Positions 51,374 to 60,327 of a stretch of DNA of 64,000 nucleotides are shown in pieces. The stretch comes from Nocardioides sp. Arc9.136 (GTDB lineage: Bacteria > Actinomycetota > Actinomycetes > Propionibacteriales > Nocardioidaceae). The stretch covers positions 3,855,001-3,919,000 of the forward strand of contig NZ_CP113431.1 in assembly GCF_030506255.1 (NCBI RefSeq), written 5' to 3'. The notes beneath the pieces are model-generated. The model did no database searches and was not told where the DNA came from. It saw only the letters and a program-made list of their open reading frames with translations. Position 1 is the first letter of the stretch; every line of letters starts with the position of its first letter. Position numbers and translations under genes: made by a program.

Positions 51374-51467
51374 GTCCTTCGGCGACGAGGATTGCTCAGC
51401 GTCCGGGGCAGCGAAGCCCAGGGCTCGTCGGCTCGGACGCGGCCCGGGTGCCTGGCAGGCTGGTCCG

Positions 51468-52334
51468 GTGTTCGCAGGCTTCGAGCTCCGCACCGTCTGT
51501 GTCGCCCCGGGCATCGACCTGCGCGTGCGGGTGGGCGGCTCCGGACCGGCGGTCGTGCTCCTCCACGGCCACCCCCGCACCCACACGACTTGGCACGTCG
51601 TCGCGCCCCGCCTCGCCGCCGCGGGCCGCACGGTCATCTGCCCCGACCTGCGCGGCTACGGCCAGTCCTCGGCACCACCGGACGACGCCGACCACACGAC
51701 GTACTGCGACCGCTCGATGGCCGCCGACACCGTCGCCCTGGCCGCCGCTCTCGGTCACGAGCGCTTCGCCGTCGTCGGCCACGACCGGGGCAGCTACGTC
51801 GCGTACCGCACCGCGCTCGACCACCCCGAACGCGTCACCCGGCTCGCGGCGCTCGACAGCGTCCCGGTTCTCGAGGCCCTCGAGCGCGCGGACGCCTGCT
51901 TCGCCGAGGCCTGGTGGCACTGGTTCTTCCTGGGTGCGTCGCCGCACGCGGAGCGCGTGATCAGCGCCGACCCGCTCGCGTGGTACCGACCCGACCCCCA
52001 GGCGATGGGGCCCGAGAACTACGCCGACCTCCTCCGAGCGCTGGAGCGGCCGGGCACGGTGCACGCGATGGTCGCCGACTACCGCGCCGGTCTCCGGACC
52101 GACCGTCGGCACGACGAGGAGGCGCGCGCGGCCGGGCTGCTCGTCGAGTGCCCCACGCTCGTCGCGTGGTCGCGGCACGACGACATGGAGGAGCTGTACG
52201 GCGACCCGGCGCGAGTGTGGGAGTCGTGGTGCCGCCTCCCGGTGCGGTCCGCCGTCATCGACTCCGGGCACCACATGGCCGAGGAGGCCGGCGACCAGCT
52301 CGCCGACGTGCTGCTCGACCACCTGCGGCGGTGA
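51468..52334 (+). CDS. Alpha/beta hydrolase, haloacetate dehalogenase/epoxide hydrolase type
   Basis: This 288-residue enzyme has LLHGHPRTHTTWH (oxyanion region), CPDLRGYGQSS and the nucleophile elbow VGHDRGSYVAYR, where the nucleophile is Asp 106 rather than Ser. That, with a His in DSGHHMAEE near residue 267, fits fluoroacetate/haloacetate dehalogenases and epoxide hydrolases. GTG 51468 starts at the fold; the longer open frame overlaps the DksA-like gene. The substrate is unknown. A small inverted repeat at 52374-52390 may terminate it. Confidence 0.82.
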   Translation: MFAGFELRTVCVAPGIDLRVRVGGSGPAVVLLHGHPRTHTTWHVVAPRLAAAGRTVICPDLRGYGQSSAPPDDADHTTYCDRSMAADTVALAAALGHERFAVVGHDRGSYVAYRTALDHPERVTRLAALDSVPVLEALERADACFAEAWWHWFFLGASPHAERVISADPLAWYRPDPQAMGPENYADLLRALERPGTVHAMVADYRAGLRTDRRHDEEARAAGLLVECPTLVAWSRHDDMEELYGDPARVWESWCRLPVRSAVIDSGHHMAEEAGDQLADVLLDHLRR

Positions 52335-52408
52335 CCGGCGCCGGCGCCCGCCTGAGCACGGCCGCCGGGCTCCGTGGTGTGAGACACCACTCGCCGTACG
52401 TCTCGTGA

Positions 52409-53020
52409 ATGGCTTGGATGCCTCGAGTGGAGCCCAGCTCGAGGAGAACCGGTACCGGACGGAACCACGCGGTCGCCCTGGCGGCGATCCTCAGTGGCGC
52501 CGGGCTTCTCCTGGGCGCCTGCCGGACGGACACGCCGGATCCGGCCCGGCCCGACCGGGACGGGCTCCTCGTCCTGTCCGTCCCGGATGAGGAGACCGCC
52601 GTCATCCGCGAGCGGGACACCTCGGTGGAACCCGGCCAGCTGTACTCGTTCGTGTCGAAGCACCTGTGCCTGACCAGGCCTGGAGTCGCCACCCTGACCG
52701 GGGCCGAGTTCGACCCGGCATCGACCGGGCTCGAGATCGTCGATGTCCGCGCGCGCCCGCCGGAGTACGGCGGTTACGGATCCCACCTCGGCCGTCTCAA
52801 CAGCAAGCACATGGGTTTCACGGCTGACGACCACACCGTCGACCGCGTGTGCCAGGAGGACGGCGGCTCGGCCGACCCGGCGTGGGAGGAGACCGGCATC
52901 ACCGTCAGGAGGACCAGCGAGAGCCCCGGACGGGCCTCCAGGATCCGCTATCTCTACGAGTTCGACGGCGAGGCCCACAAGACCGGGTGGTTCCGCAGCC
53001 ACTGGACGATCGGACGATAG
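52409..53020 (+). CDS. Putative lipoprotein
   Basis: This 203-residue protein has a basic start, a hydrophobic segment and a lipobox (SGAGLLLGAC, Cys near residue 38), so it is probably a lipid-anchored secreted protein. The mature part is acidic, with VSKHLCLTRPG and further Cys but no known domain. ATG 52409 is the longest start; ATG 52418 is possible. The function is unknown. Confidence 0.6.
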   Translation: MAWMPRVEPSSRRTGTGRNHAVALAAILSGAGLLLGACRTDTPDPARPDRDGLLVLSVPDEETAVIRERDTSVEPGQLYSFVSKHLCLTRPGVATLTGAEFDPASTGLEIVDVRARPPEYGGYGSHLGRLNSKHMGFTADDHTVDRVCQEDGGSADPAWEETGITVRRTSESPGRASRIRYLYEFDGEAHKTGWFRSHWTIGR

Positions 53021-53212
53021 GACCGGCCGACTGCGCGGCGGGTGACGGACCGCGAAGGATGCTGGCTTCGTAGCGGGTCCCGAAAGCCGACGGGTGTGGC
53101 CCGGCGCCGCCACGGCCGCCCGTCCGAGCACTGCCGCCGAGGCTCGGGCATGATGGGCCCGCCGGGCTGGTGACAGCCCTCCGATGGCCGGACCGACGGG
53201 TCCGCCCGTCCC

Positions 53213-53285
53213 GGGCCTCTAGCTCAATTGGCAGAGCAGGAGACTTTTAATCTCTTGGTTGTGGGTTCGAGTCCCACGGGGCCCA
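53213..53285 (+). tRNA. tRNA-Lys (anticodon TTT)
   Basis: A 73-base cloverleaf: 7-bp acceptor arms GGGCCTC and GGGGCCC with A as discriminator at 53285, D-loop AGCTCAATTGGCAGAGC, anticodon loop CTTTTAA with TTT, and T arm GTGGGTTCGAGTCCCAC. No CCA is encoded. TTT reads Lys AAA and AAG. The LuxR gene on the other strand ends inside this gene. Confidence 0.93.
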
Positions 53286-53960
53286 CGCCTCCGGAGCTCC
53301 CGCGCTGCCGGCGACCCGCCAGGCGCCGGGGGCGTCCGGCGCCGAGAGGTGGGTCATCGCCCAGGCGACAGCCTCCGCGCGCCGGCCGACGCCGATCTTG
53401 CGGTAGGCGGTGCGGATGTAGGTCTTGACGGTGTTGATGCTGACGAACAGCGCGGCGGCGATCTCCTCGTTCGAGCGCCCGGCCGCCACGCCCCGGAGCA
53501 CGTCGACCTCCCGCACGCTGAGGGAGGTCGCGCACCGGCCCGGGCCGTCGGCCCGCAGCGGCTCGGGCACCGCCGGCCGGGCGAGCCGGGCGGCGCGCCG
53601 GATCCGGTGGACGATGGTCGGGCCGTCGACGCTCATCGGCAGCGCAGGCACGGTCGTCGACGACGGCCGACCGCGGCCGGCAGCCCGTGAGGCGCCGTGC
53701 TCGGGCCGCACCAGCACCAACGCCGGACGATCGCCCGCGACGGCCGCCCGCGCGGCCGTGCTGCCGCCCGCGAGCAGCTCGGAGTCGACGAGCAGCACGT
53801 CGTCCCCCCACCGGAGCGGTCCGTCGAGACCGCCGCCGAGGTCGTGGACGCTGATGCCCCGGTCGTACGCCGCGACGAGGCCGGCGACGCCGTGCACGAC
53901 GATCGCGTGGGGACTGAGAACACCGACGCTGATCGTGCAGGTCGAGCTCGTGGTGGTCAT
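53247..53960 (-). CDS. LuxR-family transcriptional regulator ending inside tRNA-Lys
   Basis: This 237-residue protein has a degenerate receiver-like N-terminus and a GerE/LuxR winged helix-turn-helix (LSVREVDVLRGVAAGRSNEEIAAALFVSINTVKTYIRTAYRKIGV). ATG 53960 begins MTTTSSTCTISVGVLS. The last residues, WDSNPQPRD, are encoded by the antisense of tRNA-Lys, and the stop at 53247 lies in the tRNA. The natural stop was probably lost and the frame runs into the tRNA. No partner kinase is adjacent. Confidence 0.75.
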   Translation of the reverse strand: MTTTSSTCTISVGVLSPHAIVVHGVAGLVAAYDRGISVHDLGGGLDGPLRWGDDVLLVDSELLAGGSTAARAAVAGDRPALVLVRPEHGASRAAGRGRPSSTTVPALPMSVDGPTIVHRIRRAARLARPAVPEPLRADGPGRCATSLSVREVDVLRGVAAGRSNEEIAAALFVSINTVKTYIRTAYRKIGVGRRAEAVAWAMTHLSAPDAPGAWRVAGSAGAPEAWAPWDSNPQPRD

Positions 53961-54104
53961 GACGATCCGTCCTGCCGACCCGCGGCACGCGGGTCCCCAC
54001 CAGCCGCTGCTCAGCCGGAGGACCAGCCTAGACCACTTCGGGACGGCCGGCGGCCGCCGTCCGTCCCGCGGCACCCCGCAACCACGGGCCACCGGCCACC
54101 GGGG

Positions 54105-55910
54105 TCAGTCGCCCGCCCCACCCTCCTGCTCCGCCTGCCGGTCCAGCAGCGCCCGAGCGCGTTCGCCGCCGTCCTCCTGCGCCAGCGCCCGGCGGAAGCT
54201 CTCGAGCTTCTGCTCCCCTCCGGGGAACGGCGGCAGGAGCGGGACGTCGGGATCGACGACGGCCTCGATCAGCACCGGCCGGTCGGCGGCCAGCGCGCGG
54301 TCCCAGGCGTCGTCGACCTCCTCGGGCCGTTCCACGCGGATGCCGGTCAGGCCGAGGAGCTCGGCGTACCCGGCGTAGGGGAAGTCCGGCAGCGACTGGC
54401 TGACGTCGTACCGCGGGTCGCCCTCGGTCTCCCGCTGCTCCCACGTGACCTCGGCGAGGTCGCCGTTGTTCAGGACGAGGACGACGAAGCGCGGGTCGGC
54501 CCAGTCGCGCCAGCGGGAGGCGACGGTGACCAGCTCGGCGATGCCGTTCATCTGCATCGCACCATCACCGACGAGCGCGACGACGGGCCGGTCGGGCGAC
54601 TCCAGCTTCGCGGCGATGCCGTACGGCAGGCCGGAGCCCATCGAGGCGAGCGTCGAGGACAGGTGCGCCGGCACCCCGGGCGGCAGGGTGAGGTGCCGGG
54701 CGTACCAGTAGACGACCGAGCCCACGTCCACGCTCACCTGGGCGTCGGCCGGCAGCCGCGGCGTCAGGGCGCGTACGACGCGCTCCGGGCTGAGCGGGTC
54801 GGCACCGGCACCCACGTCGCCCTCGGCACGCTCCCGGGCGATCCGGTGCCACCGCTCGACCTGCTCGACCACCTGGTGGCGCCAGGAGGTGTCCGCGCGC
54901 TCCTCGAGCAGCGGCAGCAGCGCGGTGAGCGTCTCGGCGGCGTCGCCGACCAGCCCCACCTCGACCGGGTAGCGGTTGCCGACGTGCCGGCCGTCGAGGT
55001 CGACCTGCACCCCGCGGGCCTGGCCGGGTGCGGGGTAGAACTCGGTCCACGGGTCGTTGGTGCCGACCATCAGCAGCGTGTCGCACTGGTCGAGCAGCCA
55101 GCCCGAGGCGGTGGTGCCGAGGTGGCCCATCACACCGCAGCTGGTCGGGAGCGTCTCGTCCCACCACGGCTTGCCGAGCAGGCTGGTCGTCACCCCGGCA
55201 CCGAGCCGCTCGGCGACCGCGCGGGCCACGTCGCCGGCGTCGCGGGCACCCTGCCCGACCAGCAGCGCGACGCGACGCCCGGCGTTGAGCACCGCGGCGG
55301 CCTCGGCGAGGTCGTCGGCGGCGGGAACCACCCGCGGGGGCCGCCACTGCGGGACGGTCGGCACGACACCGTGCTCGTGGGACGGCTGGTCGGGGGCCGG
55401 CTGCACCTGGACGTCGTGCGGCAGCACCACGACGCAGGGCGACCGGGTCGCCAGCGCGGTGCGGAAGGCGCGGTCGACCACCATCGCGGCCTGCTCGGGG
55501 TCGAGCACGGTGGCGACGTACTGCGCGGAGACGTCCTTGAACAGCGAGGTCAGGTCGATCTCCTGCTGGTACTCCGACCCCAGCGCGGTGGTGGCCTGCT
55601 GGCCCACGATCGCGACCATCGGCTGGTGGTCGAGCTTGGCGTCGTAGAGCCCGTTGAGCAGGTGCACGGCGCCCGGTCCCTGGGTGCTGGTGACGACGCC
55701 GACGCCGCCGGTGTACTTCGCGTGGCCGACGGCCATCAGGGCGGCGTTCTCCTCGTGGCGCGCCTGCACGAACGCCGGGTCGCCGCCGGCCCGGCGCAGG
55801 GCGCCCATCAGTCCGTTGATGCCGTCACCGGAGTAGCCGAAGACGCGGTGCACGCCCCAGGCGCGCAGCCGCTCGACGACCAGGTCCGCGACCAGTCTCT
55901 GCTCCCCCAC
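54105..55910 (-). CDS. TPP-dependent enzyme, pyruvate oxidase / POXB-like
   Basis: This 601-residue enzyme starts VGEQRLVADLVVERLRAWGVHRVFGYSGDGING, has the catalytic Glu in QARHEENAALMAVG and the TPP/Mg motif LVGDGAMQMN. The family includes pyruvate:quinone oxidoreductases, acetolactate synthases and pyruvate oxidases; the closest overall resemblance is PoxB. It probably decarboxylates pyruvate to acetate, by inference. GTG 55910 is preceded by GAGGAGG. Upstream is a 10-bp inverted repeat at 55975-56011 that may regulate it. Confidence 0.87.
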   Translation of the reverse strand: MGEQRLVADLVVERLRAWGVHRVFGYSGDGINGLMGALRRAGGDPAFVQARHEENAALMAVGHAKYTGGVGVVTSTQGPGAVHLLNGLYDAKLDHQPMVAIVGQQATTALGSEYQQEIDLTSLFKDVSAQYVATVLDPEQAAMVVDRAFRTALATRSPCVVVLPHDVQVQPAPDQPSHEHGVVPTVPQWRPPRVVPAADDLAEAAAVLNAGRRVALLVGQGARDAGDVARAVAERLGAGVTTSLLGKPWWDETLPTSCGVMGHLGTTASGWLLDQCDTLLMVGTNDPWTEFYPAPGQARGVQVDLDGRHVGNRYPVEVGLVGDAAETLTALLPLLEERADTSWRHQVVEQVERWHRIARERAEGDVGAGADPLSPERVVRALTPRLPADAQVSVDVGSVVYWYARHLTLPPGVPAHLSSTLASMGSGLPYGIAAKLESPDRPVVALVGDGAMQMNGIAELVTVASRWRDWADPRFVVLVLNNGDLAEVTWEQRETEGDPRYDVSQSLPDFPYAGYAELLGLTGIRVERPEEVDDAWDRALAADRPVLIEAVVDPDVPLLPPFPGGEQKLESFRRALAQEDGGERARALLDRQAEQEGGAGD

Positions 55911-56226
55911 GGGGCCTCCTCGGGTTCGCCCGGTGGACCGCGGGCGGGAGCCGGTCAGGTACCCGGAAACACGACAGCCACCCGGACCAGGGCTTACCCG
56001 GCGGGTGGCTGCGTGCTGTGGCTCGCCGGCCCGACAGCCGCCTCTCGGCGGGTGGCCGCTCGTAGCGGCAAGGGGTGAGCCCGGGGGCATGGACCGGACC
56101 GGCTGAGGTGGTCAACGGGTCCACCCGGGCGGTCATTCCGGGCCGTCGGCGTGGCGTGCACCACTGCCGCGGGGGCCGGCCCGGGCCGGGGTCGGGCCGG
56201 GGTCGGGCCGGCGTCGGCAGCGCGGG
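55911..56226. other. Gene-free region upstream of the TPP enzyme
   Basis: No gene was found. CAGCCACCCG at 55975-55984 and CGGGTGGCTG at 56002-56011 form an inverted repeat with a 17-base loop, possibly an operator or leader hairpin. A GGGCCGG-based near-tandem repeat lies at about 56173-56212. The TPP riboswitch motifs were not seen. Confidence 0.5.
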
Positions 56227-56439
56227 TCAGGAGCGCGGGTGGCCCTCCTCGCCGCTCTTCGCGGACTCCTCGGGGAACGACTCCCCGACCGGGTGGCCAC
56301 CGCCCGGGGAGCCCTGGGCGGGGTCGTAGTCGCCCGCGGCGGCGGGCCCGTCAGTCGTCGAGGACTCCTGGGCCGCCTCGGCGGCGTCGTCCAGGTGGCC
56401 GGTCTGCTGCTGGGTGGACTCGTCAGGCTGGTTCGTCAT
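56227..56439 (-). CDS. Small acidic protein, unknown
   Basis: ATG 56439 opens a 70-residue protein, MTNQPDESTQQQTGHLDDAA, rich in Gln, Ser, Asp and Gly, low in hydrophobics and probably disordered. The frame upstream to 56616 is not convincing. It is divergent from the mannosyltransferase at 56531. No function can be assigned. Confidence 0.5.
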   Translation of the reverse strand: MTNQPDESTQQQTGHLDDAAEAAQESSTTDGPAAAGDYDPAQGSPGGGHPVGESFPEESAKSGEEGHPRS

Positions 56440-56530
56440 GGCGGGCCGGTACCCGACGGTTCGCCCGGCACGCAGGAGACGCTCACGCCGGGGACACGCG
56501 GGGTTCACCGGCCACCGCCACGGTCGGAGC

Positions 56531-57649
56531 ATGCGCGTCGCGATCGTGACCGAGTCCTTCCTCCCGCAGGTCAACGGCGTCGCCGGCACGGTGCGCCACG
56601 TGGTCGACCGGCTCACTGCGACCGGCCACCAGGGGCTCGTGGTGGCGCCGGGCGCCGGCCCCGCGGCGTACGGCGGCGCGGAGGTGGTGCGGGTGCGGTC
56701 GCTCGCGCTGCCCGGCTACCGGTCCTTCCCCCTCGGCCTGCCCGACCCGGCGGTGCACCAGGCGCTCGAGCGGTTCCGGCCCGACGTGGTGCACCTGGCC
56801 TCGCCGGTCGCGCTGGGCGCGGTCGGCCTGCGCGCCGCGCGCCGGCTGGGCGTGCCGACGGTGGCGGTCTTCCAGACCGACGTGTCGGGGTTCGCGCGGC
56901 AGTACGGCCTGCGCGCCGAGCACCTCATCGACCGCTGGGTCGCCCACCTGCACCGGCGCGCGGACCGCACGCTCGTGCCCTCGACGTCCTCCTGGGACCA
57001 GCTCGCGGCGCTCGACGTGCCCGACCTGCACCTGTGGCGCCGCGGCGTCGCCCTCGACCTGTTCGACCCCGCGCACCGCGACCCGGCGCTGCGCGCCGCC
57101 TGGACGGGAGGCGAGCAGCGGACGGTCGTCGGGTACGTCGGCCGGCTGGCACAGGAGAAGCGGGTACGCCGGCTGGCCGAGCTCGCCGACGTGCCGGGGA
57201 TCCACCTCGTCGTGGTCGGCGACGGCCCCGAGCGCGGCTGGCTGGCCGACCGGCTGCCGCACGCGACGTTCACCGGCATGCTGCGCGGGCCCGAGCTCGC
57301 GCGGGCGTTCGCCTCGCTCGACGTCTTCGTCCACACCGGCGAGGCGGAGACGTTCTGCCAGACCGTCCAGGAGGCGCAGGCCAGCGGTGTCGCCGTGGTG
57401 GCCCCGGCCGCCGGCGGGCCGCTGGACCTGGTGGTGCCCGGGAGCACCGGTTGCCTCTACGACGTCACCGACCCCGGTGCGCTGCGCCGCTCGGTCGCGG
57501 GCCTCGTGGCCGACCCGCTCGCCCGCGCCCGGATGGCCCGCGGCGGCCACGAGGCCGTGGCGGGGCGGAGCTGGGCACGCGTGGTCGACGAGCTGGTCGG
57601 GCACTACGCGGCCGTGGTCGGTGCCCTCCCCGACCGGCTCGCGGCCTGA
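56531..57649 (+). CDS. GT4-family mannosyltransferase, MgtA/PimB-like
   Basis: This 372-residue enzyme starts MRVAIVTESFLPQVNGVAGTVRHVVDRL, the GT4 start with a Gly-rich loop typical of GDP-mannose-dependent alpha-mannosyltransferases such as MgtA, and has VVGYVGRLAQEKRVRRL and the EX7E motif in EAETFCQTVQE. It probably adds mannose in lipomannan, phosphatidylinositol mannoside or glycan synthesis. ATG 56531 is used; the frame is open to 56414. The next GT4 gene starts 1 base after its stop. Confidence 0.87.
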   Translation: MRVAIVTESFLPQVNGVAGTVRHVVDRLTATGHQGLVVAPGAGPAAYGGAEVVRVRSLALPGYRSFPLGLPDPAVHQALERFRPDVVHLASPVALGAVGLRAARRLGVPTVAVFQTDVSGFARQYGLRAEHLIDRWVAHLHRRADRTLVPSTSSWDQLAALDVPDLHLWRRGVALDLFDPAHRDPALRAAWTGGEQRTVVGYVGRLAQEKRVRRLAELADVPGIHLVVVGDGPERGWLADRLPHATFTGMLRGPELARAFASLDVFVHTGEAETFCQTVQEAQASGVAVVAPAAGGPLDLVVPGSTGCLYDVTDPGALRRSVAGLVADPLARARMARGGHEAVAGRSWARVVDELVGHYAAVVGALPDRLAA

Positions 57650-57650
57650 G

Positions 57651-58772
57651 GTGCGGGTCGCACAGCTGGCCAACTTCGTCGGCCCCACGTCGGGCGGGAT
57701 GAAGACGACGCTCGAGGCGCTCGGCCGGGGGTACGTCGCCGGCGGGGTCGCCCGGCTGCTGGTCGTCCCCGGGCCGGAGGACCGCGTGCTCCAGACCCCC
57801 GCCGGCGACGTCGTGCAGCTGCGCGCGCCGCGGGTCGGCGGCGGCTACCGGCTGATCGTCGAGCCGTGGCGGGTGGTGGACGCGCTGCGGCGGTTCGCCC
57901 CGACGTCGCTGGAGGTCTCCGACAAGTCCACGCTGCTGCCGGTCACCCGGTGGGCGCGGCGGGAGGGCGTGGCCTCGGTGCTGTTCTCCCACGAGCGGCT
58001 CGACGCGATGCTCTCGCTCCGCACCGGCCTGCCCGTGCGCGCGACCCCGTGGAACCGCACCCTCGTGCGCCACCACGACCGCGTCGTCGTGACCTCGCGC
58101 TACGCCCGCGACGAGCTGCGCGCGGTGGCCAACCTGGCCGCCACCCCGCTGCACCGGGTGCCGCTCGGGGTCGACCTGGCGACGTTCACTCCCGGCCTGG
58201 GTGCGGGTCCGGGTCCGGGGCCGCGTGCGGGCGGTCCGCTGCGGCTGGCGCACGCGGGCCGGCTCTCGCGCGAGAAGAGCCCGCACCTGGCGGTCGCGAC
58301 CGCCCTCGCGCTGCACCGGCGCGGCGTACCCCTCCGGCTGGACGTGTACGGCGACGGCCCCCAGCGCGGCGAGCTCGAGCGGATGGCCGACGGGGCGCCG
58401 GTGCGGTTCCACGGCCACCTCGCCGGTCGGGACCGGCTGGCGGCCCGGCTGGCCGAGGCGGACGTCGCGCTGTCGGTGTGCCCGGGCGAGACGTTCGGGC
58501 TGTCGGTGCTGGAGGCGCTGGCCTGCGGCACCCCGGTGGTGACCGCCGACGAGGGCGGGGCCCGCGAGCTGGTCGACGAGTGGTCCGGTGCCTGGGCGCC
58601 GGCGGAGCCGGAGGCACTGGCCGACGCCGTGCTCCGCGTGCTCGCCCGCGACCCCGAGGGCCGACGGGCAGCCGCCCGGCGGCGGGCGGAACGGTTCCCG
58701 TGGACGCGGACGGTCGAGGAGATGCTCGCCCTCCACGACCTCGGGCTCAGCCGGGCTGCGACACCGGCGTAG
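57651..58772 (+). CDS. GT4-family glycosyltransferase
   Basis: This 373-residue enzyme begins VRVAQLANFVGPTSGGMKTTLEALGRGYVAGGV, with a Gly-Gly acceptor loop, and has AHAGRLSREKSPHLAVATAL and the EX7E site in PGETFGLSVLEALACG. GTG 57651 comes one base after the upstream stop. It is convergent with the MptB-like gene at 58747, overlapping its end by 26 bases. With its neighbours it probably serves mannan-type lipoglycan assembly, by inference. Confidence 0.86.
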   Translation: MRVAQLANFVGPTSGGMKTTLEALGRGYVAGGVARLLVVPGPEDRVLQTPAGDVVQLRAPRVGGGYRLIVEPWRVVDALRRFAPTSLEVSDKSTLLPVTRWARREGVASVLFSHERLDAMLSLRTGLPVRATPWNRTLVRHHDRVVVTSRYARDELRAVANLAATPLHRVPLGVDLATFTPGLGAGPGPGPRAGGPLRLAHAGRLSREKSPHLAVATALALHRRGVPLRLDVYGDGPQRGELERMADGAPVRFHGHLAGRDRLAARLAEADVALSVCPGETFGLSVLEALACGTPVVTADEGGARELVDEWSGAWAPAEPEALADAVLRVLARDPEGRRAAARRRAERFPWTRTVEEMLALHDLGLSRAATPA

Positions 58773-60183
58773 GACGCTCGGCCGCTCCGCGTGCGGCCGT
58801 CTCGAGCGCCCGGCGGTGGCCCACCGCCTGCGCGACCGCGACACCGAGGACCAGCACCACGGCGACCGCGATGTCGGTGCCCCGGGCGCGCAGCGTGGAG
58901 TCGAGCGGCGCGACGAGCCCGGCGAGGCCGACGAAGCCGACCAGCGCCGCCTCCGCCCGCGCCCCCAGCCGGGTGGCGGCGAGGAACGGCAGCGCCCACA
59001 GCGCGTACCAGTGGTGGACCACCGGCCCGAGGAGCACCGTCGCCAGCGCGACCAGGCCGGTGACCGCGACCGCGGTGCCCGCCCGGCCGGTCGGCGCCCG
59101 CATCGCGCAGACCGCGGCGACGGCGAGCGCGAGGACCGTGCCCGACAGGCGCAGCACCTCGACCGGCGAGGGCCCCGGCAGGCCGGCGAGCTGCTGGAGC
59201 CAGGAGAGCAGCTGCCCGACCTGCGTGGTCACCGACAGCGGGGAGCGGACCACCCCGGGGACGCCCAGCGCGTGCACCCACCCGACGCCCAGCCCGGTCA
59301 CCAGGCCGGTCACGACGAGCACCCCGCCGGAGACGCCCGCCACCGCGACGAGGCGGCGGACCCGGTCGGCGGGGCCGGCGGCCGCCGGCAGCGCGACCAG
59401 GGCGACCGCGACGCAGACCAGGCCCCCGGGCAGCTTCACCGCCGCCGCGGCCCCGCCGAGGGCCGCGCCGAGGACCCAGTGCCGCTCGACCGCCACGGCG
59501 AGCGCTGCGGCCATCAGGCCGACCATCAGGAGGTCGTTGTGGAGCCCGGCGACTCCGTGCGCCAGCACCAGCGGGCTCGGCAGGACCAGCGCCGCGGCGT
59601 ACGCCGGGTCGCGGCCGGCCGCCGCCGCGAGGCGGGGCACCGCCCACGCCAGCAGCGCCAGGCCCGCCAGCGCGAGCAGGCGGTGCGCGACGACGAGGTC
59701 CCACGGTTCACGGGTGAAGCCTGCGGCGAAGGCGCCCCAGGCGAGCGGCAGCGGACCGTACGGCGTGGCCGTGTCCAGCCACATCGGGTCGACCGCCTCG
59801 ACCACCTCGCCGCGCAGCACCCCGGGTCCGTGCTCGTACGGCGAGACGCCGATCCGCGCCATCACGCCCTGGGCCGCGTAGCTCCACCCGTCCCGGCTGA
59901 ACATCGCCGGCGCCAGCAGCAGCGGCAACGACCAGCAGGCGGTCGCGCGGTGCACCAGCAGCATCCGTGCGGCGCCGGCCCCGCGGCGCACGTCGCGCAG
60001 CAGCTCGAGCCAGGCGTGCCCGCCGAGGCCCAGGCCGCCGATGACCAGGACCAGGCCGACCAGGCGGCCGGGGGTGTCGTGGCGCAGGGGGAGGTCGTCG
60101 AGGGGGCTCGAGACCGGCAGCACCGACACGACGAGACCGCCGAGCAGCACCAGGACGTAGCCGAGGACACCACGCGTCAGCAC
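58747..60183 (-). CDS. MptB/GT87-like polyprenyl-phosphomannose mannosyltransferase
   Basis: This 478-residue membrane protein has about twelve hydrophobic segments and the early motif FSRDGWSYAAQGVMARIGVSPYEHGP, with the acidic Asp seen in polyprenol-phosphomannose-dependent enzymes such as mycobacterial MptB, plus DTATPYGPLPLAWG. It would extend an alpha-1,6-mannan core outside the membrane. GTG 60183 follows TAGCGT (60191-60196) by 7 bases; the longer frame overlaps the SGNH gene. The exact linkage is unknown. Confidence 0.8.
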   Translation of the reverse strand: MLTRGVLGYVLVLLGGLVVSVLPVSSPLDDLPLRHDTPGRLVGLVLVIGGLGLGGHAWLELLRDVRRGAGAARMLLVHRATACWSLPLLLAPAMFSRDGWSYAAQGVMARIGVSPYEHGPGVLRGEVVEAVDPMWLDTATPYGPLPLAWGAFAAGFTREPWDLVVAHRLLALAGLALLAWAVPRLAAAAGRDPAYAAALVLPSPLVLAHGVAGLHNDLLMVGLMAAALAVAVERHWVLGAALGGAAAAVKLPGGLVCVAVALVALPAAAGPADRVRRLVAVAGVSGGVLVVTGLVTGLGVGWVHALGVPGVVRSPLSVTTQVGQLLSWLQQLAGLPGPSPVEVLRLSGTVLALAVAAVCAMRAPTGRAGTAVAVTGLVALATVLLGPVVHHWYALWALPFLAATRLGARAEAALVGFVGLAGLVAPLDSTLRARGTDIAVAVVLVLGVAVAQAVGHRRALETAARGAAERPTPVSQPG

Positions 60184-60190
60184 CCTGTCG

Positions 60191-60196
60191 ACGCTA
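60191..60196 (-). promoter_or_regulatory. -10 box TAGCGT of the MptB-like gene
   Basis: On the minus strand TAGCGT ends 7 bases before GTG 60183, supporting this as the start of a leaderless mRNA. Confidence 0.5.
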
Positions 60197-60327
60197 GGGA
60201 CCGGGCGGCACCTCCCGGCGACCTCGCCGTGAACGCTCCCCGAACGCTCGTGCGCCGTCGGGCCGCCGTCACCGTCCGGTCGCCTCACCGCCACCTCCCG
60301 GCCGTCCGGGCGGGGTCTGGTGGGTGC

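Noticed and set aside
56173..56212. Minisatellite of GGGCCGG units
   Set aside because: Copies are few and imperfect in a GC-rich stretch; noted only as low-complexity sequence.
55911..56226. TPP riboswitch before the TPP enzyme
   Set aside because: The conserved CTGAGA and paired elements were not found.
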